This document shows, piece by piece, positions 1-18,650 of a stretch of 64,000 bases of DNA. The DNA comes from Ptychodera flava (taxonomy: Eukaryota > Hemichordata > Enteropneusta > Ptychoderidae), in the NCBI RefSeq assembly GCF_041260155.1, contig NC_091932.1, forward strand, positions 5,169,501 through 5,233,500, in the 5' to 3' direction. A model generated the notes under the pieces. That model had not been told where the DNA came from. It did not search any database and worked only from the letters and a program-made list of their open reading frames with translations. The translations under genes and the position numbers were made by a program. Every line of letters begins with the position of its first letter. The first letter of the stretch is position 1.

Positions 1-745
1 ATTAACTAGAAATTGTTCAGTGCTTTACGTGACAATTAGATATTTATCAGATCAATATCTGTAGATTCTTTCACCAAAGTAGGTGCCATAATTTCGGAGA
101 TATATCACAAATTTCAAAATTCATAAAACATGCAACTGAACCCTCTATTAACTTCAGACTACAAAATACTTCTTAACACAGTCAGATATCTTTCAGGACA
201 GTATCTGCAGCAGATTTCATCAAATTTGGTGCATTAAATATACAAATGGACTATTTCTTATTTTGACACTGCTCTATGCTTCTCAGTACAATTTGCTATC
301 TATCAGATCAATATTTGTAGCAGGTGTCATCAAATTTGATGTAAGATTTTCGCAGTTATACTACTAATTACAAAAGTTTATTAAAAATGAGCAGATAATT
401 GACATGACACTCACAGTATCATCATAATGTTCTGAGATTGTCATCTGTGAAAAGTTTCATGAAATTTTGTGCAGTATTTCTTAAATATGTCGACACTGTC
501 ATTACTGTCTCCATGGAAAAACCATTATATGAAAAAATGATATGTCATCACTTCATTAACATGCAAGCCACACTGAGCAAAATATATCAGTTGTAGCCAT
601 TAGCGTTTTGTACATGTCTATCAAAGCTGATTTGAGTCCGTTCATGCATTTTTTAGTTATCGTGTAAACAGACAGACAGACAGATAGACAGATAGACATC
701 TCTATGGCATTAGCTCACATGTGTGAACATATACTAAGCTAATTA
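1..745. repeat. Degenerate tandem repeat ending in a CAGA microsatellite
   Basis: Four diverged units (about 40-106, 184-243, 297-360, 430-492) share a core like CAGTATCTGCAGCAGATTTCA followed by TCAAATTTGGTGCA, spaced roughly 110-145 bases. They lead into a (CAGA/TAGA)n run at about 669-700 and a tail ATTAGCTCACATGTGTGAAC. A related CAGA-plus-tail occurs at 13208-13264. Looks like a dispersed repeat family. Confidence 0.6.
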
Positions 746-2580
746 CAGTCAAAAACCACAAGAGTCCTGAGATATTTAGTTTCAATTTGCAACTAACAAG
801 TTAGAACAAAATAAAGGCTTGATACAATTAAACAAAATCCCACGCATTAATTCTGGTGAAATAAATTGGAGGATGTTATCAATAGCATGTCGTTTTCAAA
901 CTTCACAAGTTGTGACAGTCACTGTCCCATTCGGCTATGGTTGAAATGGACAACTGCCCTTTAGCTTCATGGTTATTTCAAATCCCATCTGTATACTATT
1001 TCAAATCCCATACTAAATGAACAAATTAAATGCAAGCAGTGCGAGTGGTGTTGTAATTTTTCACCATTAAACTAGCAATTTGCATGATCTATATTTACTA
1101 TTTCATATGCTTTCCTGCCACATGTGTAAAATAATCGCAATCATACCAATCCATAATCCAATGACATTTGGTCAGAATGTGGAAGACAATAGTTGTAAAC
1201 ATGGACACAATACAGCACAGAACAGATAGTAAATAGACGGCACACAAACAAAGTCATATTCATGAAAGAAAGATATATGGACCTCTGGCCAGAAGACCAA
1301 GAAGTGATGTCAGGTGTTTCGAAAATAGTAAGCGCATCCTGCCCCACATGTGGTACCCGCCATATATCAATCTGTAAGTCAGATAGGTAGTGGTCACTAA
1401 CTAAGGCCCAATGTCACCGATGCCATCAGCAATCATTTGTCGAAGAGAGATATTGTATTTATCTACCAGCTTGTGATACCTGCCAAAAAAGCGTCTGAAT
1501 GTAGAGACAAGTCTTGCTCTGGTGTAACCTTGATTTAACAGTTTGTAAGAGAGATGGCCATGTCTCTCTACAAAATCACAATATGAACTTCATGCTCTAG
1601 CATATCGAATAAGCTGGGAAATGTATACCCCATAAGCTGGTGAGAGTGGAATATTACTTACGAGGTGTCAGGGGTTTCATTAAGTTTTGAAGTAGGGGGC
1701 CAGAATGGAAAAGTAGACGGCTTGCAGCTGCCATGACCACAAAGCGGTCGTCGTTGGGGGAGGGTCCGGGGCCGAAGGCCGGAAACCCTGTTAATGAGCT
1801 AAAATTTACTTTTTACAGCTCGCAGTCACTTGAATTTCTAGTATTTTCAGGAGAATTGTCAGCAGTGTTCCAGGGCAATTTGTGTTCATATCATAAAAAG
1901 CCATTTTCCTGGGAGATTAGGCCTAAATATAATAATTCATAATTAAAAATGGTAAAATGTGGTAATGTTGACGATAATTTGAACAAAGGAAACTGAAGTC
2001 TTTAGAGCCTCTATGCTTTTAGGAGGTAAACTATAATAATTCACTATTATCTATGATATAAATTTGATATGTAGATGATATTATACTGTGTTACATCTGG
2101 ACAAGGCGATAGGGGATTCCCCCTCTGTTGAAATGTTGGCACCCCCAATTTATTTGTCAAAGGGGACCACTCCCCCCAATGAAATGGTGCCAGTCACACC
2201 TTAGAGGTACAAGTAGAACACATGGACTGGTGAAATGCCCCCGAAATTTTCTGGTAAAGAAAATCCCCCTTGTTGATGTCATCCTGGATGAAACACTCAT
2301 ATTTTAAGCACAGTAAATGAGAAACTTTTCATTAATGAACAATGTTATGCTTAAAATTAAGAACCATGATGTTTGGTATGGAAATCTGTAGATGAAGAAC
2401 TTTTATACCACTGGGGAGGTAAAAAGGATAATTTATATAACAATAATGATAAAAAAACGACAATCATTACCACATTTCGCAAATAGAAACAAAGACCCTC
2501 AAGGTTATTTGACTATATGGGTATGCAAAGTAAGAACCTTGATATAGGATATGAAAATTTGTACGTTCAGAAACTCACAT
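746..2580. other. Intergenic, no gene seen
   Basis: No credible exon. Short open frames here have no conserved motif or splice context. The stretch is AT-rich with a few C-runs (near 2110-2180). Confidence 0.5.
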
Positions 2581-3381
2581 TTGGATTTAACCTGACGACC
2601 GTTTTTGAAGTGAATTTAGAGGTCTGATCGTATTGTAACCACTCTGGGCGACGTTCTTATTGGCGGCGTCGATAGACCAAAGAGCAGTACATATCATACG
2701 TCCAGCTGGTTATATACCTTCACATTTAAGCCTACCGCAGTACAACGCACGTCGGCTTACTAAAATTCGAACTGTAATTGGGAAGTTTTTTCGTGAGAAA
2801 AAAATCAGGTCATTGCCTCCGAAAACAGTTTAAAGCCACGTAATTATCCTTCTCTTGTATCTTGGTCCAGTCCACTTCAAAACCGAGGGTCGTACAGCGA
2901 AGCCTGACCTTGCGATCGCTTCCGTCTTCCCCAAGTTCATTTGTTCATCGACCATTTTGAGTCGAGCTAACGACGGCCGACAGGTGTAGTATGCCCGTTT
3001 TCATTGGCGTATATAAAGGTCACCACATAGGAATCAGCAATTCAGGTAGCCAATAGAATCGTCCGTTGCAATTCCGATTTTTATTGCGGCAGTATACGAC
3101 CGTGCTCCATCGTAGTACAAGGCGATCGTCTTCTAAATTTTGTTTCACATAAAAGCCGTTGAAAAGTTTGATTACAAAGCTAGCAGCTTGTGAAACCTGT
3201 GCGTATCATTTCAGAAGGTAAACAATATTTTAGCTATGAAAGAGTTCAAATTTCCGAAAAAGTAGCCGGTGAAATCGTGAGAGTAACCGGTCAATTTCGC
3301 CGGCTGCCGGCTCTTAATGAAACCCCTGCGGTGTGGAAAATTGATTATACTAACATTGAAATCATCTCTCTTGTCATATAG
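2581..3381 (+). promoter_or_regulatory. CpG-richer stretch with a TATA-like box; weak exon candidate
   Basis: This stretch holds clearly more CG dinucleotides than its surroundings and includes TATATAAAGG at about 3009-3018. About 170 bases further on, an open frame (3190-3381) ends at a stop with ERVQISEKVAGEIVRVTGQF. It could be a promoter and first exon of an unseen plus-strand gene. No family recognised. Confidence 0.2.
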
Positions 3382-5511
3382 CCTAGTAGAAAGGTGACCA
3401 TTAGAGTCAAATTCAAGTAAAATGTCCAGATATGAAGCAGAAGAGGTCGTTTCTGTAGTTTCTTCAATCTTTAATCTTTAAATTTATTGTTCCCCGTGAC
3501 GTGTTTATCATTCTTATTAATTTCCCAATTGTAGCTGTAGAAATGACTAAAATCAATCTACTGTACAACAGTATAATGAAGAAAGAAACTGCTTTCAAAA
3601 CGGACTGGTTACTTTTAAAATATCTTATTATCAAAGGTAATAAATCATTCATACCTGTTTCTGAAAACACGTTTGTTATATGCATGTATTTGCACACTTT
3701 AAAACTCGCTGGAATATTTCATATGCATGAGCGACTGTTGAGGTACCGTATGAAGATCAGAAAACTCATTTAATAGTCCTATTGGTCAGTCAATTCATTT
3801 GAAACACTTTCTCAAAAGTCGTTCTGCAGATTCTGAGACGACTTGTGTCTGGGTAATGCGATGGCCTTACATTTTCTGCATAATAAAGGAAAGACGTATT
3901 GGCATCGTATCTTATAACACATTGACGTCTAAATCTAATATTATCGCCCACTATGTCTTCAAACTAATTTAATAAATGTCACATCAACAACCATCACAAT
4001 TCCGATAACAGCTGATATATGTAATATAATATATTTTCTTTTTACAAAATGAAATGGTGTTAATTGATACAAGTTTAAGATGTTATAAAAACGGAGGTCC
4101 TGTCCCATTGTCATAATCGGGGAGATGTAAAAACTTTATTTGTATCGGGAATCTTCGGACGGCGAAAAAATCAATTGATCAAACTTTGACAAATTACTGT
4201 ATAGAATATTATATTTATGCATGTCTACCGGACAGCAAACATGGAGACATAATATTGTAGTACGCAACTCATTGATGTATCAGGTCTTACTTTATCTGCG
4301 TGACACTGACATCTATCAGTTTGCTTAGAAGAAAACACTCATAACACAGCATAATTTTATTCTATTTTATTTTATTTATATACCATTACTATCATAACTT
4401 TAAATGTTATTATCTCACATACCATTGGCACATCTCCTGGCATTGAATGAAATAATCGTAATCTATACATTGCAATCATTCATGGCGAATCTTATTTTGG
4501 TCTTGTTGAATTCTACATTTCTGTAAAATTTTCCATACTGTATTATATTTTGTACGTACTTCTTTACACAGTGAAGATTTACACCTTGCAGTACCTATCA
4601 AAAATTTGCTTTGCGATAGCTTTGTACATTTTTTGGACGAAACTACCAAACCAGAGTCGCGACATTTTTGAATAAAATGTAGCAAATAACAATTGCAACA
4701 ATAATCTAATAATGATAGCAAGATGATTGGCAATCGGTTATATTTACAAAGCAGCAACAGAAACAGGTATTGGTAGAGTTTTGAAAGCAAACGGAAATGT
4801 AAAAATTGCAAAAACATATATGATAACCAAAGAGTAACAGTAGTAAAGTTGATAAGTAATTATCAAATATACATATATTCACGGAATTATTGCGAGAATG
4901 AAAGAATACAACGAATAAAAATATATCACATATTGAGCAGAAAAAAATGTTTCTGTTCTGACTTCGAGACATGCGCATCACGTCTATCCCTTATTTTGGT
5001 GTATTCACCAGAATCCTCAGAATTTTTCTGAGCAGACCTCTGTAACACGAACGTACATGATGTGTAATATTACATCAGAAAAACATTCGTAGTCTGCAAT
5101 AGACACTACGATGTAGTTACCTTCCCTTCATAACCTGACAGAGATAGAGAAAGTAATTTTCTGCGTCAGTGAAAAACGTTTGTGGTATATAGAAGAATGT
5201 AAATAGAAATTCACATCACACAGTCGCTTTTAAAAACCTGTCAAAGACCAGAAACAATGTCAAATGTACTTTTTCTTGGCCCTTGTTATCAACATTCCCC
5301 ACCTGGCGTACTCGCATGAACGCTTTACAAGAACACCGTTAACCCCTCTTCAGTGCCATGGTTTCGCCTAAACCCACTGTTATCAACAGTGATTGTGGAC
5401 CTGTTTACAGGGAACTGAGGGAGACTGAGCAGCTTATATGCTTTGAGTGCAATCGAAAATTCCCTTCTACTTTAAATTATTCTGAATTGTTGATCTGTGA
5501 TGGCGAGATAT
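3382..5511. other. Intergenic, no gene seen
   Basis: AT-rich DNA downstream of the PH-like gene. Overlapping open frames on both strands (3464-3773, 4476-4981) are low-complexity shadows without motifs. Confidence 0.5.
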
Positions 5512-5668
5512 CTTCTCATTCTCGTCTAATCGCCTATATTCCAAACATTAGGTTCCAGGTTACTTCTCATTCTCGTCTAATCGTCTATATTCCAAACATT
5601 ACGTGCCAGGTTACTTCAGTCTCATTCTCGTCTAATCGTCTATATTCCAAACATTAGGTGCCAGGTTA
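5512..5668. repeat. Three-copy tandem repeat, 51-55 bp unit
   Basis: Three near-identical units begin CTTCTCATTCTCGTCTAATC and end CCAGGTTA. The third carries a 4-base insertion. It lies just past the 3' end of the PH-like gene. Confidence 0.85.
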
Positions 5669-5704
5669 CCCAGATCAATCCTCTCCCAGCAAAATCAAAC
5701 ATCT

Positions 5705-11694
<5,990 letters not shown>

Positions 11695-11828
11695 TCTTGA
11701 AGATAGATATACTTGTTTTTTATGATATTGGTGAGATAACTATCTGAATCTGAGTAAAATCAGTTTTACAAGAACACTGAATACGCTTGGTGAACACACA
11801 CTGTAAGAGCAGCAGAACACGAAGTGTG

Positions 11829-12066
11829 ATGGCGTGGAATTCGTTCGGTGTTCTTTTGTTGTTGCTATGTCAACTGCGTCCAGTCCATTGTTCGTTCAAG
11901 CGACGGCACAGCTGATCGATGGAAAGTTACCCATGATCCTTGTCTTCGTTGGTCATCGGATACAAACGTCATCTTTTTATTGGTGGACCAAACCAAATGG
12001 TACGGAAAAGAGAACGCAGGGTACAGTTCGGAGGGACACTTTGTCAATCTAGCATTTCCTCCGTGA
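11829..12066 (+). pseudogene. Signal-peptide ORF with a possible decayed DOMON continuation
   Basis: ATG at 11829 opens a 28-residue frame, MAWNSFGVLLLLLCQLRPVH..., which looks like a complete signal peptide and stops at 11915. In another frame directly after it (about 11891-12066) the text CLRWSSDTNVIFLLVDQT then GYSSEGH resembles the DOMON pattern of the monooxygenases in this window (FWAFTDTEITFEIRAKT, GFSTTGG). A signal peptide followed at once by DOMON is the layout of MOXD1 exon 1. The simplest reading is a frameshifted relic of such an exon; an unrelated secreted peptide is also possible. It starts 134 bases from the PH-like gene's ATG, on the opposite strand. Confidence 0.3.
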
Positions 12067-12559
12067 TAACAGTTTGCATACTCCAATGACAGATCTCACT
12101 TACGTTATTAGGCTAACGTATCGTCGAATCATACCAGCGATCAAAAGATATAGTGAACCTCATCTTTCAAAAATATATAATGAAATACGGAATGCAACAT
12201 TTAAAGGCACAATATATTTTTGATGGTATTTTCAATATCTTTGTTATGACAAATACATTTCCTTCTTCTTGTCGCGAATAAAAATATTATGGAATACGAA
12301 GTATTAAACTTGACAGTAAAACCATGTGTGTTTTATCCAATGTTATTTTTTACTAATGGAATTTTTTCAGACCACAATTAAGTTTTAAATAGAAGCTGTA
12401 TACTAATGCACTATATTGAAATACATAGTGACTGGCTGTGTTGTAGATTTGAACATCAAGAATTTTGAGACGACTTGGGGAGAAAACGAGAAACTTATTT
12501 ACACACAGAACAAGAGTGATGGAAAACATGTCAAAAGTTACAGCTCCCAGTAAAGCAAC

Positions 12560-12820
12560 TTTAAAAATCAAGAATAAATATCAGGGGTCACCTAGCAACT
12601 GCCTAATATTTACCGATACTTGAAATTAAGAATGGCCGCCATCCCTGTGTTAACTATTAGAAAAAAATAAATTTTTCAATTTTCTCAAAAACCTGTGAAG
12701 GTGAAAACTTTCCTCACTTCACGAGCTTCAAAATAAGCCCTCACAATCGAGTGTTAGACTGAAACCTATTGTTAAAGTCGAGAGTCTGAATATCTGCCCC
12801 AAGGTGCATCATACCTTAAG
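12560..12820 (-). mobile_element. TTAA MITE family, partial inverted copy
   Basis: Inverted, 3'-truncated copy of the 355-bp family: GGTCACC, GGCCGCCAT and a terminal CATACCTTAA are recognisable. It shares its terminal TTAA with the next copy, making a palindromic pair. Confidence 0.75.
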
Positions 12821-13175
12821 GTAGAACGCACCTCGGGGACAGAAATTCAGGCCTTCAAATTTTATCAATTTTCTTCTGACCTACCACTTGTGGGGGCTTA
12901 TTTTGAAGCTCTTGGCGAAACAAAAGTTTTCACCGTATTAGTTTTTTCGAAAATCGAAAATTTTATTTTTTCTCATAGAGTTAAGACAGGGATGGCGGCC
13001 ATTTTGGATTTCAAATATCGAGAAATTACAAGTTATTTGTCTCTCTAGTACCAAAATTTGCACGGTGACCCCTGATTTTTATTCTTGCTTTGGTAAGAGA
13101 ATGGTTGAAAGCTTCACTGAGGAAAGTTCGAGCAAAAGTTTAAGTCTTTCACTTTCGAGGTGCATCATACCTTCA
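12817..13175 (+). mobile_element. TTAA MITE family, near full-length copy
   Basis: Starts TTAAGGTAGAACGCACCTCG and ends CGAGGTGCATCATACCTTC, an imperfect 20-base terminal inverted repeat. Interior has the family landmarks GGATGGCGGCCATTTT and GCACGGTGACCCCTGATTT. TTAA ends suggest a piggyBac- or Kolobok-type mover; no transposase here. Confidence 0.85.
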
Positions 13176-13533
13176 TTCAAAAAAACATACTGCTCTTCTC
13201 AAGCAGACGTCCTTGACACACAGACAGACAGGCATCGCTACGACATTATCTCACGTGTGTGAACATGTGAGCTTAAAATGAGGTAAAAGATAGAATGTTG
13301 CGCAAAAAATGGAAATACTGAGGAACCCTTCTAATTAGTTCTCTTAAGATTATCGGTGCTGAACAAACTAATTGGTAAGGATCTCATCTGCACTGAGAAC
13401 AACCATTGCTTATATGAATCTCTAAAACAAGCACAAATCCCAAAAGATAAACTTGGTGATTTCCGAACAGATGGAACGGGTCGGCCCAACCTGACATTGA
13501 ATACCAGAAAGGGAAAATGCTGATTTAGTCATA

Positions 13534-13748
13534 AACACGATTGGAACTAATTTGGGATAATTGGATGGTGAAGTAATGCCGATTTAATCTACAAATGTAA
13601 TCTCATCTGCTTTTCTTTTTACATTACACACTTGTTTTTATGAGTAATTGTATTATTGCAACATTCAACTATCTAGCACCTAACACTTCTGAGAAATTTA
13701 AAAAATATGAAAATCCAATTATCCCAAATAAGTTCCAATCGTGTTCAT
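13534..13748 (+). mobile_element. ACACGATTGG MITE, copy 1
   Basis: About 215 bases bounded by AACACGATTGGAACT and AGTTCCAATCGTGTT, with inverted repeats of about 33 bases continuing through GGGATAATTGGAT. No coding capacity. Confidence 0.85.
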
Positions 13749-14296
13749 AGCTGTTCTATTTTTCTCTGGACTTAAACTACTTATGACAGAGACATTAGCA
13801 GATCTGTAGTCGATTGTGTATCGCACTGGTATGATTTGCTATCTGGCAAAGAACCTTGCTACTAGCATTTTGACCCCAACCTCCCGGCACCTTCCTCTAC
13901 AGAGACGATCGGTTAATCACGCGAATAAATACTTATCATCCTTAAGAACAAATATTTTCATAGATATTTCTCACTCATGAGAAACTGAAATGTAAATCTC
14001 ATTTGTCTCACAGTATCGAGTGGTAGGCTGGGTAACTACTATATGAATGCGTCAACACAAAGGTGTCTTTACCCTTCCTAAACAACAGATTGTTCATCAG
14101 CATGAAATTAACGTTACTTTCAACACGACATGCAGTACTCTCTAATTCCATGGATGTATACGTGATAACTTCAAACTGTATTTTTATTTGAATTCAACAA
14201 GAATTTCATTGACTTTAAGTAACTTTATGACCACACTCTGCAAGTCAACACGGTTGAAGCAAAACCCGCATGGGAACAGCACAATTTATTTTCTGG

Positions 14297-14404
14297 GCCT
14301 TACATGTAACAAAACAATGTGTGTTAACACTAGTTTACAACAGTGCTAGCCTTACATGTAACAAAACAATGTGTGTTTACACTGGTTTACAACAGTGCTA
14401 GCCT
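14297..14404. repeat. Two-copy 52-bp tandem duplication
   Basis: Two units beginning GCCTTACATGTAACAAAACA differ at only a couple of bases. Lies between two inverted copies of the ACACGATTGG MITE. Confidence 0.9.
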
Positions 14405-14417
14405 ATGTTTTTACCAA

Positions 14418-14636
14418 TGAACACGATTGGAACTATTTTGGGATAATTGGATTTTTATATTTTTCAAATTTCTCAAGAGTTTTACGTGGCGTATAGCTGA
14501 ATGTTACAATATTGCAAATTACTCATAAAAACAAATGTGTAATGTAAAAAGAAAAGCAGATGAGATTACATTTGCAGATTAAATTGGCATTACTTCACCA
14601 TCCAATTATCCCAAATAAGTTCCACTCGTGTTCATG
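14418..14636 (-). mobile_element. ACACGATTGG MITE, copy 2 (inverted)
   Basis: Same element as 13534-13748 in opposite orientation, with the same terminal repeats and interior (AAAAGCAGATGAGATTACAT). Lies just downstream of copy A's poly(A) signals. Confidence 0.85.
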
Positions 14637-14733
14637 ATACAACGTTCATTCGTTGAAAAATGTGAAAGTATGCTTTGCAGTTCTTAATAATTAACAATAT
14701 TGAAGTGTATTCTTTTAGGACATTCAAGTGATA

Positions 14734-14810
14734 TTTATTGTTCTGGTTGTTTTATTGTGTACATTTCGTCTGTAAGTTAAATTTATCATTGCACAATCAC
14801 ATAATTTATT
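14734..14810 (-). terminator. Poly(A) signals of copy A
   Basis: AATAAA occurs on the minus strand at 14810-14805 and again at 14739-14734, 42 and about 110 bases past the copy A stop codon. Either would give a short 3' UTR. Confidence 0.5.
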
Positions 14811-14851
14811 GTGTAGTTCATTCTGATTTTGGACAGCGTTACGTAAAATCC

Positions 14852-17800
14852 TCACATGAACACCAACATGGCTAGCAGTATTGGAAACGTCATCACAAAA
14901 GATGTCCATTGGTACTTGTTCGAATCTGCTGAAGATTCGCATTCACTCACTTCCGGTACGAGCGGCTCCGTGACTTCCGGCACACTCTTGAAAGTATAAT
15001 GACTCTAAAATATAAAATGAGATATGAATATAGGGTGAAATTACATAACAAAATATTTTAATACTGAAAGAGTAGCCGATAGCTTGAAATGGCTTCCTCG
15101 GATAGCTGCGTCAAAAGGGTATTTCTTTAGTATGAACAAACTTTTCACTTTGTAACAAGTTGTGTTACATAGTGGGCTATATGGGCTATAAGTCTTAGCC
15201 AACATGCAAACAAACTGTTGACACTAGGTAACTGTACAGGAAAAAACTGTGATGTGAGAGCATAGGTCACTCACAGGATGGTTTTCAGTGTTGGATTTCT
15301 CGCAGACATTCTGGTAGGCCAGTTGATAGGCAGCTGTCTCGAAATCGTCCAATTGTTCCTGGGTCCACTCTTGAGCGTTAAGTACATCGATCACTCTCTG
15401 GCCGGCATACTGAGGTGGTTCCAAAACAGTCAATGGTATTGTTCTGATAAGAAGATACGTGAGTTACAATGCTAATGATGGAAGACGCTAAAGACAAGAA
15501 AAATACTATGATCCTTGAATCCTCTAATTTCATTTGTCAGGCTAAAATGATGCAATCAATGATTGCTTTTATTTTATGTCCATCTCAAATCCAACGAAAA
15601 AAATACTCAAAATCAATAGACCATGTTCCGAACCGCGTGAGACATTCCGAGATATCGCGAGAATATGTGGTTCGCAATGGACGCGTTCTCGCAACACAGG
15701 ACAAACTGCGTAAAACAGGACAAGTCGCTAATTACGTTAAACACTGCATAAAATATATGAAGTTGCAATCTTTGCTCAGTTCTGCACTTTTTCTAGTTCC
15801 ATACAAAGTTTGACTTGTATTACTAAGCAGGAAACCTGTTTCTTCGGGCATGTATTAAAGTTTCGCGAGATCTCGCAATCAGTGGAACATCGTCTATTGA
15901 CTTTGTATGCCAGTTCTCCCATACAACAAGTTGTCGCCATGAAAAGTTTATAGTTCGCGCCAAATATCGCTAAAAGTACAACACGGAGACAATTTTTTTT
16001 CAGAAAGCTTCAAAACCATTTGTCAACGCTGCCCGGACGCGAAACAAAAACTCTACTCCCTTTCTCCTTATCAATAAATTTAAAGCGTTTTCAAGTGTTC
16101 GCCTGGAGTTGACCATTACTTGGAAAACCGGAACAGCTTTTTAAAAATTATTCTTTGTTTCTTGTAATGTGCCAATAGGAATGATCGTTCACAGTCACGG
16201 TAATGTTTTGTCCAAAAATGATGTACACTGACACATTTTTACTTCATTTTTCACACAGCTGATCATAGTTACTTACTCATAGTCTATTTTGGTCACGTTG
16301 CAGCAGGCTTGCATTGCGAGGTCAAGAATACCATTGCTCTCACATCGTGGTAGTTGTATGCGAGGATAGTAATACAAAAAATGCAGACACATTTCTTCCT
16401 TAGTTGACAGACCACCCTATTAACAAACACAAACACAGAAAGAAAAAGTGTACAATGGATCATATGCTTGATTTCTATTTTAGAAACTACTTTTCTGTAT
16501 TAATTTGAAGTTTGGTTTCTTTTTTGTTAATAAACATCACTATGAGCGAAGCTACCTGTGAACGCAGTTCGATGAACTCACTATTCGCTGTGTATTATGG
16601 GATTGTTTCACTGTTAGATGGTTTCCAGTTGTGCTTTCATTTCGTTGCTTAAAGCAGACGAATGACTTTTGGCGAATTATAACGAGTGATTTTACTTTTG
16701 ACACCTAAGCTGAGGAACATGATAATATATTAAAACTGTCCAAGCTTGTTCAAAACAGAGCCTATATTACTCTGCCATTGTGCCCATGATCTCATGTTCT
16801 ACTCAAACTGAATGCATATTTTCATTCTGAACCCCAATGAGAAAGCAATAATTTCATTATTACATTAATGCGTGCTGCTTGTTGTTCCTTTTCTTGAAGT
16901 AAACCCCGTCTGTTGAAGAATCAATATAGTGGCGTTGAGGTCACCCTCATAATCCTACATAACTTTTTATTATTTACCTGAGAGCATACGATTTGTCTAT
17001 CACATTGCTTCCACGAGTTGGCTATACATTCTGTGGTGACTGGTGATCAATCATTAACATTTGACAACTTTCTGAAAACGATCGACATTCCTCTTCCTTT
17101 GAGAGCATTTGGTTTTTGCTTACATAATATGAGAGCACTATAAGATCTTCACAGTAATGACACTCGTAAATGTCCGAACCGTCACGTAGTGCTCTGTCTT
17201 GGATCAACACTTCAGAAGAACTTATATTTTCGTGTCGGGATTTTGATCTTAACGAATGAATTGCGTAAAGCAGTCCAAATAAATCTCATTAAGTTAACTT
17301 TGTGATGTTTCTTGTTCTTTCTCGAAGCAACTTAAAATAGCAAAGCTGGTATTTCATCTATTGTACACATTTTAACAGGGCATATAAAACTGCACGGTCA
17401 TACTCCCTATTAGAATACATGTTATTTAACTGCTAGTACAAGATCACTTACAAAAGTCATGGTACTTCTATCCATTGTATTGTATGTGCACTCTGTCAGC
17501 AATCGATCTCCCTGTAAATAACAAATGTTAATGTCAAAGCCGCGGACATAATTAAATAGGATAGTAGGAATCGTGTACCGGACAACCAATAACCATTACG
17601 AACAGACAAAGCAATTCGGATTGAAGGCCCGAGCCCTAAGCAATAAATCATGAATTACCATCCATTCAATACAAAGTTCATTGTGTTAGAGTATTGGTCG
17701 ATATAATCAATGTGAAAAAATATAAATATAGGGAAAGAAAATGGAGAATAATCGACACATCCGATTCTTACAGTACCGGTATGTCAAGATTATCGATATG

Positions 17801-18409
17801 AATCAACCATAATAGCAGTGGATCTAGCCAAATACATCATTTGAAATAGGTTATGTCAACAACGAAGATACGATAAGTATTTATATTAGGACAGACAGTT
17901 ACGTTTTGTCCCGTTTCCCCTGAAATGAGCGTTACCAAGGAGATGAAATTCTAGTGGTGCACGAAACACTTTTGGTAATTAGTATTATAAGTCATTTGAA
18001 TGACAAAACAAACGTGTGCCGTTCAAATGTATAGACAAATACAACAGCAAAGTAAAATTCCATTCAATTCAAGATGTCACGTGTGTACAAACTTACAGGC
18101 TGTATGACTACGGATTCTTTCAAATGACGCATTTCTTGTAGGTTGAAGTCGTACGAGTTATCTTCAGCAATCATCGGCAGCTCAACTCCTCCTCGGAAAT
18201 GACGTGTTAGCAGTTTTACTCCAGCAAGATGGGAGTGTAACACGCTGGCAAATACGGTTATGCTAGTGTCAGCACTACCCTGCATTTGTAGTGAAAGCGA
18301 TGAAATGACGTGAGAAAGTAAGTTCTCGAAGCCTGTCTTCTCGTTCAATATGAGAGCATGATGATGATGATGATGATAATGATGATGATGATGATGATGA
18401 TAGTGATGG

Positions 18410-18491
<82 letters not shown>

Positions 18492-18493
18492 AC

Positions 18494-18556
<63 letters not shown>

Positions 18557-18569
18557 CACTGATGATGAC

Positions 18570-18650
<81 letters not shown>

